Under the pieces are notes generated by a model. That model did no database searches, was not told where the DNA came from, and saw only the letters and a list, made by a program, of their open reading frames with translations. Position numbers and translations under genes: made by a program. This document shows positions 16,120 through 24,642 of a stretch of DNA of 29,399 nucleotides, one piece after another. Every line of letters begins with the position of its first letter. Within the stretch, counting starts at the first letter, position 1. Location: positions 1-29,399 of the forward strand of contig DAOSWM010000038.1 of the NCBI GenBank assembly GCA_035380045.1. The letters are read 5' to 3'. This stretch comes from DAOSWM01 sp035380045. Lineage in GTDB: Bacteria > Bacteroidota > Bacteroidia > Bacteroidales > Tenuifilaceae.

Positions 16120-16129
16120 ACTCCTTATG

Positions 16130-16534
16130 CTAATCCGGCTTTTTTTTAAGTAAATAAAAACCTGCTGCAAGTAGCAATGCTGCTAGTATGTAGTAAGTTA
16201 AGTGAAGGGGTGCGTAGAAATCACGTATCATTGCTATTTGAACCGTAAGCCAAATTCCAAGTACAAATCCCTGGAATATAATGAAGTAAGGAGAATGTTT
16301 GCGTTTCCTTATTGTTACTATTGCTGCCACTAAGCTAAGCACCCCGTTAAAAATGAAAAGAATAATTCCTGGAATCAGGAAGTTTGAAAAGGGTGACTTT
16401 TCCAGTATTTCCAGAGGCATTTGAATTGCTTTGCCGCTAGGGTCGTATGTTAACATTGCCCCGCCATATATTGCTCCAATGGCATTTAGCAGCAGAAGCG
16501 CTATGGCAACTCTTCTTGCTATTGTTTTAACCAT
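16130..16534 (-). CDS. Small four-helix membrane protein, unknown function
   Basis: 134 residues with four hydrophobic helices at about 8-28, 52-76, 85-103 and 110-128. A basic N-terminus (MVKTIARR) and Lys-rich tail (LLKKKPD) suggest that both ends lie in the cytosol. No catalytic motif is seen and I do not recognise a named family. It converges on murF-alr with a 10-bp spacer. Confidence 0.7.
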   Translation of the reverse strand: MVKTIARRVAIALLLLNAIGAIYGGAMLTYDPSGKAIQMPLEILEKSPFSNFLIPGIILFIFNGVLSLVAAIVTIRKRKHSPYFIIFQGFVLGIWLTVQIAMIRDFYAPLHLTYYILAALLLAAGFYLLKKKPD

Positions 16535-16859
16535 ATATCTATCGAATTACTTAGAATTATAAATGTAGCAAAAAATGAAATTCGAGTATTTTAAATTTTA
16601 AATAAAAAAATCATAAAAATAAATGTCATTAAATCAGGCTAATAAAGAATAATGTCTAAAAAAAATCAAAAAAAAATAAACAAAAATTACAACCCTGTGT
16701 TACTATCCCAAACAAACCACTAAAAACAAAAACAATGAAAACAAAAANNNNNNNNNNNNNNNNNNNNNNNNNNNNNNNNNNNNNNNNNNNNNNNNNNNNN
16801 NNNNNNNNNNNNNNNNNNNNNNNNNNNNNNNNNNNNNNNNNNNNNNNAAAACAAAAACA
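16535..16859. other. Intergenic AT-rich region containing an assembly gap
   Basis: Apart from the gap, this is A-rich leader DNA before the FAS1 gene. No gene, RNA structure or consensus TAnnTTTG box was found. Confidence 0.75.
16748..16847. other. Assembly gap (100 N), probably not a real gap
   Basis: The last 25 bases before the N run (16723-16747) are identical to the first 25 after it (16848-16872), both starting AAAACAAAAACAATG. The contig ends most likely overlap. The ATG at 16735 and the FAS1 start at 16860 would then be the same codon, and about 125 bp of the window is artefactual. Confidence 0.85.
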
Positions 16860-17837
16860 ATGAAAACAAAAAGAAACTTTATGCCAATACTTGCCGTTCT
16901 GGGAATGGTTGCAGTATTTACTTTTTCATCGTGCGAGAAGGACGACGATGTAATGATTAACCCAACTCCAACCGAGCCAACTGCTGATATTGTTAAGCTA
17001 GCCAGCACAAATCCTGATTTGTCGATTCTTGCTGAAGCCTTAACTCGAGCAAATTTAGTAAGTGCCCTTGAAGGAAGTGGGCCTTTTACCGTTTTTGCTC
17101 CAACCAACGAGGCATTTAATCAGTTACTAAACGATTTGGGAGCAACAAGTTTGGACGATATTAGCACAGATATTTTAACCAATGTTTTGCTTTACCATGT
17201 TTTGAATGGAAAAGTTACATCGATGGAAATTGAACCCGGTTACGTAAATACTCTAAGTATAGGTCCAGATAACAATCAGGTATCGCTTCTAGTTGGTTAT
17301 AACGATTCATCCAACAAGAATACAGCAGCTGCAGTTAACACCAATATTTTATTCTTAAATAATGATGCCTCGGTAGTTACTGCTGATGTTATGGCAACTA
17401 ATGGTGTTGTACACGTAATAAACAAGGTATTACTTCCCCCAAACGTAGTTGATTTGGCAATTGATAATTCAAGTTTCTCAATTCTTGTGGAAGCTGTTGT
17501 AAAGGCCGAGTTAGTTGAAACCCTTATGGGAGATGGTCCCTTCACCATATTCGCACCAACAAACGCTGCTTTTGAGGAACTTTTTGCGCAACTTAAAGTT
17601 AGCGGAGTTCAAGATTTAACCAAAGACCAGCTAGTGCCAATTCTTCTTTACCATGTTGTTAGCGGAAATGTAAGGTCATCCGATTTATCATCGAGAAATG
17701 TTTCAACCTTGAATGGAGAAATCAGTATTGAAGTTGGCTCAATGGTTACCATTAACGATAATACCAATGTTGTATACACCGATTTACAGGGAGTAAACGG
17801 AGTAATTCACGTAATTGATAAGGTTCTATTGCCCTAA
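16860..17837 (+). CDS. Lipoprotein with two fasciclin (FAS1) domains
   Basis: A 325-residue secreted lipoprotein. The signal peptide ends in FTFSSC with lipidation at C25, followed by a Glu-Lys-Asp-Asp sequence and a Pro/Thr linker to about residue 42. FAS1 domain 1 (about 42-188) has GPFTVFAPTNEAF, LLYHVLNG and NGVVHVINKVLLP. FAS1 domain 2 (about 193-325) has GPFTIFAPTNAAF, LLYHVVSG and NGVIHVIDKVLLP. FAS1 domains mediate cell-surface or matrix adhesion; the ligand here is unknown. The A-rich leader without a Shine-Dalgarno site is typical of the phylum. It ends at a strong bidirectional terminator. Confidence 0.92.
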   Translation: MKTKRNFMPILAVLGMVAVFTFSSCEKDDDVMINPTPTEPTADIVKLASTNPDLSILAEALTRANLVSALEGSGPFTVFAPTNEAFNQLLNDLGATSLDDISTDILTNVLLYHVLNGKVTSMEIEPGYVNTLSIGPDNNQVSLLVGYNDSSNKNTAAAVNTNILFLNNDASVVTADVMATNGVVHVINKVLLPPNVVDLAIDNSSFSILVEAVVKAELVETLMGDGPFTIFAPTNAAFEELFAQLKVSGVQDLTKDQLVPILLYHVVSGNVRSSDLSSRNVSTLNGEISIEVGSMVTINDNTNVVYTDLQGVNGVIHVIDKVLLP

Positions 17838-17859
17838 CTGAAATTACAGTTTACAAATT

Positions 17860-17884
17860 AAGGCCAGCTATTGCTGGCCTTTTA
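17860..17884 (+). terminator. Bidirectional intrinsic terminator
   Basis: A perfect 9-bp stem, AAGGCCAGC (17860-17868) and GCTGGCCTT (17873-17881), with a TATT loop and T-rich sequence after it. It sits between the convergent FAS1 gene and the hybrid kinase, 23 bp after the FAS1 stop. On the minus strand it is preceded by A-rich DNA and can also serve the kinase transcript. Confidence 0.88.
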
Positions 17885-20800
17885 TTATTTCAGCCAACGC
17901 GCAATTTTCGAGAGTAGCTCCTTTTGCCGAATAGGTTTCGAGATGTAATCGTTGCAGCCTCCCTCTAGAACCCGCTCCTTGTCTTCAGAAAATGCGTAGG
18001 CTGTTTGGGCAATAATTGGAATGTCAAGTCCTTTCTCCCGAAGTATTCTTGTAGCTTCCAGCCCGTCCATGTCGGGCATTTTTATGTCCATTAAAATAAT
18101 ATCGAAGTGCGTTGAGGTGCAGGCATCAACAACCTCCTGTCCCGTTTTTGCTCTGAAAACGGTTGCTTTGGTTTTGTTGATTAGTTCCCTTAGATACATG
18201 TAATTTGTAGTATCGTCCTCGGCAATCAGAATGGTTCTATTGTGCCAACTATAAGTTTGAGCCTTAGGCTCAACAACTTGTTGTACAGGTTCAGCCGATT
18301 TTGTGTAGGGGATTGTGAAGTAGAAGGTTGAGCCAACTCCCGGGGTGGATTCGAGCCAGATTTTTCCCCCCAGCAGCTCAACCATTGCCTTACAAATGGG
18401 TAGTCCTAGCCCAGTCCCTCTCCGGCTTTCGGTTGTTGCATCCTCAATCTGCTGGAAACGCTCAAATATTCGTTCAAAATGTACATGTTTAATCCCAATG
18501 CCGGTATCCTTAACAAAAAACTCAATGAAACCTCCCTTCAACAGGTAACCAACCTCAATGGTTCCCTTCTCGGTAAATTTAATGGCATTGTAAATAAGAT
18601 TATTAAGGACTTGTTTCACCTTCAATTCATCGGAAAAAATTTGGCTTTCGAAGCCAGGTAGCCCAAAGGTACACGAAAGTTGAAGCCCTTTTACCTTAAC
18701 GGTTTGGCTAAAAATTGAATGCAGTTCGCTTATTAGGTCGTTTATTGAGAAGTTTACCTTCGAAACGCTTACCTGCCCAGCTTCAATTCTTGAAATGTCG
18801 ATTATATCATTAATTATACTGAGGAGTTGCTGGCTGTTAATGTTAATTATTTCTACGAATTCTTCTCGTTCATCGTCTGATACTGTTGGGCTGAGCAGAA
18901 GATTCGAGAAGCCGCATATTGCATTCATTGGAGTGCGAATTTCGTGGCTCATGTTTGAGAGGAATGCAGTTTTGAGCCTGTCGCTCTCCTCGGCCTTTTC
19001 TTTAAGGTAAATAAGTTTTTGCTCGTACTCCTTTGTTTGTGTAATGTCTTCTATGTTTATTACAACACTTTCGGTTTTATGTTTTATTACAATGGGCGAT
19101 AGGTAGTACTTCACAAAAATTTCCTTATCCCAAACGCTTACGTACTTTTTTTCGTTGTAAACAACTTCCTTGTTTTGAATGCACTCCAATAAATCCTCAG
19201 TAAATCCAATGTCGATAAGGGGTTTGGTTTTGAATAGGTTAATCTTTTTTGTGGCCTCTAAAGAGGGTGAACCTAGCATTCGAACTGCTGAAGCGTTAAC
19301 ATCGATTACGTTCCCGATGGTGTCAACCAGAACTATTCCAACCGGGGAAACATCAATTATGTTTCTAATCTCCATCTGCTTCTGTTCGGCGGTATCCTTG
19401 GCTTTTTGTAGGTTATTCTCGAAAACCGATTTTGCGTGAACGTTCACAATAAGTTCAGCGAAAATTTTCAGGAGTGATATCTCGGCCTCGTTCCATTCTT
19501 TATAATTTTTTACCGAGTCGAAACCAACAAACCCCCAGCATTCATTCTCAAAAATCAATGGTATTGATATGAGCGATTTTACTTTTTGCTGGTTGAGGAT
19601 TTGAAGCAATTCTTTTTTTAGGGTTGAGCCAGCGACATTCGGTATGTGAACAATTTCACTTTTACGATGCTGCTCTACCCAGTTGGTAGTAAGTATGTTT
19701 GGGTAGCTTTGTTTTTGGTTGGCTGAAATAGAATTGTTTTCATTTAGTGACCATTCGTAAATAAGGTCATGCACGTTTTTTGAAAAGTTGTATGAGAAAA
19801 CGTATGCTCGGTCAACGCCCGAAAACTGTCCAATCTCTGAAAGAGCATTACTGATTTCTTCATCAACATTTTTTGATGAAATGTTTATGAATTTTGCGCC
19901 AAGGTTTATTAGTATACTCTGAATTTTTGATTTGTAGGCAATGTCGTTTTCCATACTTTTACGTTCGGTAACGTCGCGAATGGTGTCCATTAAGTACTGA
20001 TTTTCCCCTTTGGAATCTTTTATTACCGAAACGTTAAACTCGGCAGTAAATATCGACCCATCTTTGCGAATCGCTTCGGCTACTATGCTTGAGGCTGACC
20101 CTTTTTCGAAAAGAGTGGGCATTTTTTGTTTAATGCTAATCGCGCTTTCTTTGGAAAGTAAATCAAAGGCATTAACACCAATAAGGTCACTTGGACTTTC
20201 GTATCCTAACATATCAACCTTGCGTTGGTTGATGTAATGGATTACACCGTTCAAATCCATCAGGGAGATTCCGTCCTGCGATGTTTCTACCAGGGTTTTG
20301 TAACGTTTCTCACTTTCGTCTAAATCCGACTTAATACGTTCGTTTTCGCTAACATCGCGGGCAACGGCTATTACAACTTTCTGTCCGAAGAACAATCCCG
20401 GGGTAACGCTAACCTCTTTCGGAAATATTTCGCCACTATTTTTCAATCCCCAGAATTTGAATAGGCCAGGCTCTCCTTCAAAGGCTTTATTTACTCTATT
20501 AGCTACTTCTTCTAAGTTGTTTTTTTCGGGGGCAGAAAGGAACTCGGGGGTTTTGCCTATGAAGTAATCTAAGGGGTAGCCGTAGAGTTTTTCGGCAGTT
20601 TTGTTTACAAACAGGAATTTGCCATCCTTGTCCTGAATGTAAACAGCTTCGTTTAGGTTATCGAGGATTCCTTTGTAAGTTTGGTGCGATTGGTTAAGGA
20701 TCTCTTCGCTTTTCTTGCGTAAAGTGATGTCACGTACTGAAGCAATTACGTTCTTTTCATTGTTAATATGGGTTGTGTGAAGTGAAACTTCAACCCAGAA

Positions 20801-21532
20801 TGCGTTTCCGTTTTTCCGTTTGGCTCGCCATTCGAAGGTGGTTGTTTCGTTTTGCAACGCTTTGTTAATCATTTCGTTGGCACGTTCTTTGGTGTAGCCT
20901 TCTTCTGTTGCGTTTATATTTTTAAAATTTGCACCAATAACTTCTTCCTTGCTGCTAAAGCCATACATTTTCAGCATGGTGTCATTCACATCAATAACTT
21001 CACCAGTTTCTCCATGATGTATAAAAATTGCTTCGCTGGTTGAGTTGAAAATATCACGGTAGTTCCGCTCTCGCTCTTCGGCTAGCTGCTTGGCGGACTC
21101 AAGTTTCTGATTGGTTTCTTTTAGCACTTCGGTTAGGGTGGTTAGCTCGAAATTCTTTTCCTTCAGAATTTTTTCAATTTCCACACGTTCGGTTATTTCA
21201 CGGGCAGCAGCATATATTAAATCTCCTATCGGTTGCGACCGCCATTCAAGGTAATGCCAATCACCATTTTTGTTTTTGTAACGATTAACGAAATTAATAA
21301 CCTGCTCCTGGTTTGCAAGATTTTTTACTGCACCTTTTGTTGGATTAATGTCCTCAGGATGTATAAAATCAAAAAAACTTCTGTTTTCAAGTTCTTCAGG
21401 CTTGTATCCAAGGATTCTTTCCCACGAGTTATTAACTCTCACGAAGTATCCTTCGATATTTGCTATGCAAAGTAAGTCGAGTGTTAAGTTGAAAAATTCG
21501 TTGAAATTATTTGCTAAATCGCTGCCTTTCAT
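17885..21532 (-). CDS. Cytosolic hybrid sensor histidine kinase (multi-PAS, GAF, REC)
   Basis: 1215 residues with no transmembrane segment or signal peptide, so it should sense a cytosolic cue. Domains in order: PAS 1 (about 8-120), PAS 2 (155-275), PAS 3 (284-400), PAS 4 (407-525), GAF (540-705), PAS 5 (718-840), HisKA (848-925), HATPase_c (965-1077) and a C-terminal receiver (1098-1215). The phospho-accepting histidine is H863 in MSHEIRTPMN. The ATP lid has N982, DTGIGI (1009-1014) and GTGLGL (1039-1044). The receiver has D1106/D1107, phospho-acceptor D1149 in LMDIKMP and K1199 in SKP. Ligands of the PAS and GAF domains cannot be read. No separate response regulator adjoins it, so the phosphorelay partner is elsewhere. 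Convergent with the FAS1 gene. Confidence 0.93.
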   Translation of the reverse strand: MKGSDLANNFNEFFNLTLDLLCIANIEGYFVRVNNSWERILGYKPEELENRSFFDFIHPEDINPTKGAVKNLANQEQVINFVNRYKNKNGDWHYLEWRSQPIGDLIYAAAREITERVEIEKILKEKNFELTTLTEVLKETNQKLESAKQLAEERERNYRDIFNSTSEAIFIHHGETGEVIDVNDTMLKMYGFSSKEEVIGANFKNINATEEGYTKERANEMINKALQNETTTFEWRAKRKNGNAFWVEVSLHTTHINNEKNVIASVRDITLRKKSEEILNQSHQTYKGILDNLNEAVYIQDKDGKFLFVNKTAEKLYGYPLDYFIGKTPEFLSAPEKNNLEEVANRVNKAFEGEPGLFKFWGLKNSGEIFPKEVSVTPGLFFGQKVVIAVARDVSENERIKSDLDESEKRYKTLVETSQDGISLMDLNGVIHYINQRKVDMLGYESPSDLIGVNAFDLLSKESAISIKQKMPTLFEKGSASSIVAEAIRKDGSIFTAEFNVSVIKDSKGENQYLMDTIRDVTERKSMENDIAYKSKIQSILINLGAKFINISSKNVDEEISNALSEIGQFSGVDRAYVFSYNFSKNVHDLIYEWSLNENNSISANQKQSYPNILTTNWVEQHRKSEIVHIPNVAGSTLKKELLQILNQQKVKSLISIPLIFENECWGFVGFDSVKNYKEWNEAEISLLKIFAELIVNVHAKSVFENNLQKAKDTAEQKQMEIRNIIDVSPVGIVLVDTIGNVIDVNASAVRMLGSPSLEATKKINLFKTKPLIDIGFTEDLLECIQNKEVVYNEKKYVSVWDKEIFVKYYLSPIVIKHKTESVVINIEDITQTKEYEQKLIYLKEKAEESDRLKTAFLSNMSHEIRTPMNAICGFSNLLLSPTVSDDEREEFVEIININSQQLLSIINDIIDISRIEAGQVSVSKVNFSINDLISELHSIFSQTVKVKGLQLSCTFGLPGFESQIFSDELKVKQVLNNLIYNAIKFTEKGTIEVGYLLKGGFIEFFVKDTGIGIKHVHFERIFERFQQIEDATTESRRGTGLGLPICKAMVELLGGKIWLESTPGVGSTFYFTIPYTKSAEPVQQVVEPKAQTYSWHNRTILIAEDDTTNYMYLRELINKTKATVFRAKTGQEVVDACTSTHFDIILMDIKMPDMDGLEATRILREKGLDIPIIAQTAYAFSEDKERVLEGGCNDYISKPIRQKELLSKIARWLK

Positions 21533-21746
21533 TTTATTTTTTCAATATAACGTTCTCGATTCCTTTTAGGATACGAGAAGTGAATGGGTTAATAGAAAAA
21601 AGGTAATATTAGTTACAATTTACAAAAAATAATTGCATTGAGTTTAAATTTTTCAGACTTTTGTTATATGATAATTCGAAATGCTTAAAATACAATATTT
21701 TGAATGTGTTCAAAAATAGTTTACTTAAACCATAAAAAATAATGCT

Positions 21747-22886
21747 ATGAATGAAAATGGATTTAACTTCTCAAAGTTTATTGATGACTCCAAGAATGTG
21801 CTGCTGAAACCCAAGGAGTTTTTCCCATCATTATCGCTCGAAGGGGGATTTGTTGAACCCATTATTAAGGCTGCTATATATGGCGCTGTTGCGGGATTTT
21901 TCTATATGATTTGGAGCTTCTTGCATGTTGGAGCCGCTGTGGGTGGTTTTTTAGGAACCTATGCAGGTGTTGGAGCGTTAGTTTTTGCCATAATAGGTGC
22001 GGTTATTGGGGTTTTTATTGGTGGAATTATTCTCCTTATTCTTTCCTCAATTTGTGGGGGAAATAATAATTTTGAAGCGAATGTTAGGGTTACCGCTTCC
22101 ATTATGGTAATCTACCCTGTAAGTGCGTTTCTGGCAATATTTAGCGGACTGAATTTCTATCTGGGTGCGCTAATTGGTTTGGCAATTAATCTTTATTCGT
22201 TGTACCTAATTTACATTGCTCTTTCAACAGTGCTTGCGGCCAACGAAAAAACTGCACGAACTGTATCGTACATTTTGGCGGCGCTTCTAGTTCTGTTTCT
22301 TATTATTGGCATGGGTGCTCGAAAAGCAGCAACAACTTTTACTGGCCTCACCGAACAAAAGCTTGAGGAGAGGGTGAAGGAGCTGGAAAAAATTGGGAAG
22401 GAGCTGGAGGATGTGGCAGAGGAATCGGTTGAAATGGATGATTACTATAAACCAGAAAAGTTTCCTGCTGAAGCATGCGAAAAGTTTAAGGATGTTTTCT
22501 ATGATGGCGACCCGGTTGTAAATGCTGGGAAGTTGGAAAAACTGGTTGATGCTACAATGGCAATCAAGGAGTATGAAAACACACAAACGGAGGAGATTCT
22601 TAAAACCCTTCAGGCTAACGGTTTCGAAACTGCCGAGGAGTACGTTGCCACGGCCATGCAGTCAGCCTACGGTTTTCAAACCCTTGGCGGGTTGTTTGCT
22701 ATTCAGCACATTATCGATTCGCCAAAGGATGAGCAGGTTGCAGCAGAGGCATTTACTATGGATGTTGCTATGGAAGAAATGGTGAAGCAGATGGTAAATG
22801 CCGGCAAGTTTACCGAGGAGGATATGCACACGTTATATGATAACTGGAGTGTTCTGGTTGAAATGGATAAGAATACTAAGGAGTAA
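21747..22886 (+). CDS. YIP1-like membrane protein with long C-terminal soluble region
   Basis: 379 residues. The start SKFIDDSKNVLLKPKEFFPSL, followed by several Gly/Ala/Ile-rich helices (about 38-200), is characteristic of YIP1-family membrane proteins, whose bacterial role is unknown. After a basic MGARKAA border there is a charged coiled-coil-like segment (about 208-235, with LEERVKELEKIGKELEDV). A soluble acidic region up to 379 has helical repeats but no motif I recognise. The A-rich leader before the ATG lacks a Shine-Dalgarno site. It is divergently oriented from the hybrid kinase, with 214 bp between. Function unassigned. Confidence 0.78.
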   Translation: MNENGFNFSKFIDDSKNVLLKPKEFFPSLSLEGGFVEPIIKAAIYGAVAGFFYMIWSFLHVGAAVGGFLGTYAGVGALVFAIIGAVIGVFIGGIILLILSSICGGNNNFEANVRVTASIMVIYPVSAFLAIFSGLNFYLGALIGLAINLYSLYLIYIALSTVLAANEKTARTVSYILAALLVLFLIIGMGARKAATTFTGLTEQKLEERVKELEKIGKELEDVAEESVEMDDYYKPEKFPAEACEKFKDVFYDGDPVVNAGKLEKLVDATMAIKEYENTQTEEILKTLQANGFETAEEYVATAMQSAYGFQTLGGLFAIQHIIDSPKDEQVAAEAFTMDVAMEEMVKQMVNAGKFTEEDMHTLYDNWSVLVEMDKNTKE

Positions 22887-22891
22887 ATTCT

Positions 22892-22922
22892 GTTATCTTA
22901 AAGAGATAGCTAGTTTTTTTTG
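22892..22922 (+). terminator. Possible intrinsic terminator after the YIP1-like gene
   Basis: GTTATCT (22892-22898) pairs with AGATAGC (22904-22910), including one G-T pair, with a 5-base loop, followed by TAG and eight T. The stem is weak, but it stands 5 bp after the stop codon. Confidence 0.5.
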
Positions 22923-23509
22923 TGTTTCCTTTTTGCACTTCTAGCGCAGGGTGTTGGAGTTTCTGTATCACCTGACTATTCGTTGATGCAGAGGCTCTTT
23001 TCGTGAAGTTTGGGGAGCCAAATATGCAATGTTAATTATCTCCCCTAATAAAGTTTTTTACTAATTATCAGGTTTCTCCAATCTCCTATAAGTATCAAGT
23101 TCTGGTTATGTGTAACCAGGTTGATGAAAGATTGCGTTACAACAAAAGACGATAGTATCGGTTGTAAACAACTTAATCTTCAAATAGTGCTGGTTTACAG
23201 AATAATAACCGAGAAATGATTGGCGAAACTTTTTATCTTTCTATGGGTTTGGGTGAAAAAACTTCGACAGAATCTGTGGCTCCCCCAAAATAGTTCTATC
23301 AGATTTTGAATTGGGAAAATGAACGTTGATTTTTTCTGGTAATTTTTATAGTTATATGTAGTGTCTTAAGGATTTAAGGAATAGAAAATTAGCATTTGAA
23401 ATTTTTATTTGACAATATGATTTTTTCGTTTTAACTTACTCTATTGTTAAGTATCCCAAAATCTATTTTTTATTCAATTTTTGGGGTGTTATAATTCCTT
23501 GTTTGTGTT

Positions 23510-23517
23510 TAACTTTG
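23510..23517 (+). promoter_or_regulatory. Candidate -7 box for the DUF2268-like gene
   Basis: TAACTTTG matches TAnnTTTG, identical to the box upstream of umuD. It lies 80 bases before the ATG at 23598. The nearest upstream TTG (23481-23483) is rather far for a -33 element. Confidence 0.35.
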
Positions 23518-23597
23518 GTATTTATGGTTTTCTTTAATTATACCCTAGCCTTTTTTGGTGTTTTTTGATTGTTGACCATTTCAAAAAAGCATTACGA

Positions 23598-24500
23598 ATG
23601 AGAACCATATTGTCTATGCTTGTCTTTCTATCGTTGGTAGGTTGTTCAAAAACCAGGATCGACTTTGAAAGAGCAAGTTTGGTGGTAGGTGACCAAAAAT
23701 TTGAGTTGCTTACGGCTAATGAATTGTATGTAAATTGTTTAAGTACAAAAGAAGACTGCCTGGTAAATATTTTCAATGTTATTGAAAACGAATTTAAGGA
23801 GGGAGCAGAATACCCATTTATCCTGAAATCAGTAAAATATGAAATTGAACCTAACAATGAGTTGAATGAATTTCTAGTTAAGTTGCGAAATATCGACTTT
23901 AAAGAAATGCTTGAACCTTCCTTACGAAAAATAGTGACTGAGTTACCTGGTCCTGATACGAAAATATTGTTTATTCCGGCGAATCCTGTTCATGCTGCCT
24001 TTTACCGAAAGTATCAAATTAGCGTAACAGCCATAACGGTTGGCGCTGGGAAAATAATTGTTTCAATTGACCCAATTTCAAATAATTGGGAAAAACAATT
24101 GCCCTATGTTCTTGCTCACGAATATCATCATAGTGTTTGGACATCTAAGAACTTCAAAACAATAGATTTCACACCTTTGGAATACCTCGTCTTTGAGGGT
24201 AGAGCTGATTCATTTGCAAAGCATCTTTTCCCAAATATAAATAGTCCATGGACACATATTATTGGGAAAGATGATGAAAAAAAGGTTTGGAGTATTATTA
24301 AGCCAGAATTATTAAAACATGGCACTGTAATGAACGATTTAATGATGATCGGGAATAACGAAATTCCATATTGTAGTGGATATACAATTGGGTTTAATAT
24401 TGTTGAAGAGTTTAAAATGAACTATCCTGAAATACATGATAGTGTATTGATTGATTTTGAACCCGATAAAATATTAGCGATGAGTTTGTATGATAATTAA
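23598..24500 (+). CDS. Lipoprotein with DUF2268-like zinc protease domain
   Basis: 300 residues from the ATG at 23598; an upstream TTG at 23565 is also in frame but would spoil the signal peptide. From the ATG, MRTILSMLVFLSLVGC is a lipoprotein signal with Cys16. The second half carries LPYVLAHEYHHSVW with H174, E175 and H178, and about 22 residues after the second His LEYLVFEGRADSFA, whose Glu200 fits a third zinc ligand. This HEYHH plus EGxA pattern is that of DUF2268, a predicted zinc-dependent protease family. The substrate is unknown. The gene and its flanks look AT-rich relative to the left of the window, which hints at separate acquisition. Confidence 0.78.
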   Translation: MRTILSMLVFLSLVGCSKTRIDFERASLVVGDQKFELLTANELYVNCLSTKEDCLVNIFNVIENEFKEGAEYPFILKSVKYEIEPNNELNEFLVKLRNIDFKEMLEPSLRKIVTELPGPDTKILFIPANPVHAAFYRKYQISVTAITVGAGKIIVSIDPISNNWEKQLPYVLAHEYHHSVWTSKNFKTIDFTPLEYLVFEGRADSFAKHLFPNINSPWTHIIGKDDEKKVWSIIKPELLKHGTVMNDLMMIGNNEIPYCSGYTIGFNIVEEFKMNYPEIHDSVLIDFEPDKILAMSLYDN

Positions 24501-24642
24501 CGAATACCAACGAATAGCTTATTGCGTATGGATGTATGATATAAACTTAATAATCAAGATATTAGCCGATTAGTGATTGTTTTGTGATCCCTTGAAAAGC
24601 TGCAAAAAAACGATAGAACAATAATACTATAAAATTGAAGGC

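Larger units (their letters stand above)
22887..23597. other. AT-rich intergenic region of about 700 bp
   Basis: No reading frame longer than about 25 codons from an ATG was found by eye. It contains the terminator candidate at 22892-22922, a 7-bp hairpin CTGGTTA/TAACCAG at 23102-23119, and a TAACTTTG box near the DUF2268 gene. It looks more AT-rich than the housekeeping genes to the left. Confidence 0.7.

Noticed and set aside
16112..16125. Hairpin AGGAG-TAAA-CTCCT at the end of murF-alr as a terminator
   Set aside because: The stem is only 5 bp, overlaps the stop codon and lacks an adjacent U-tract.
23565..23597. TTG start for the DUF2268-like gene
   Set aside because: It would place 11 charged residues before a good lipoprotein signal; the ATG at 23598 is better.
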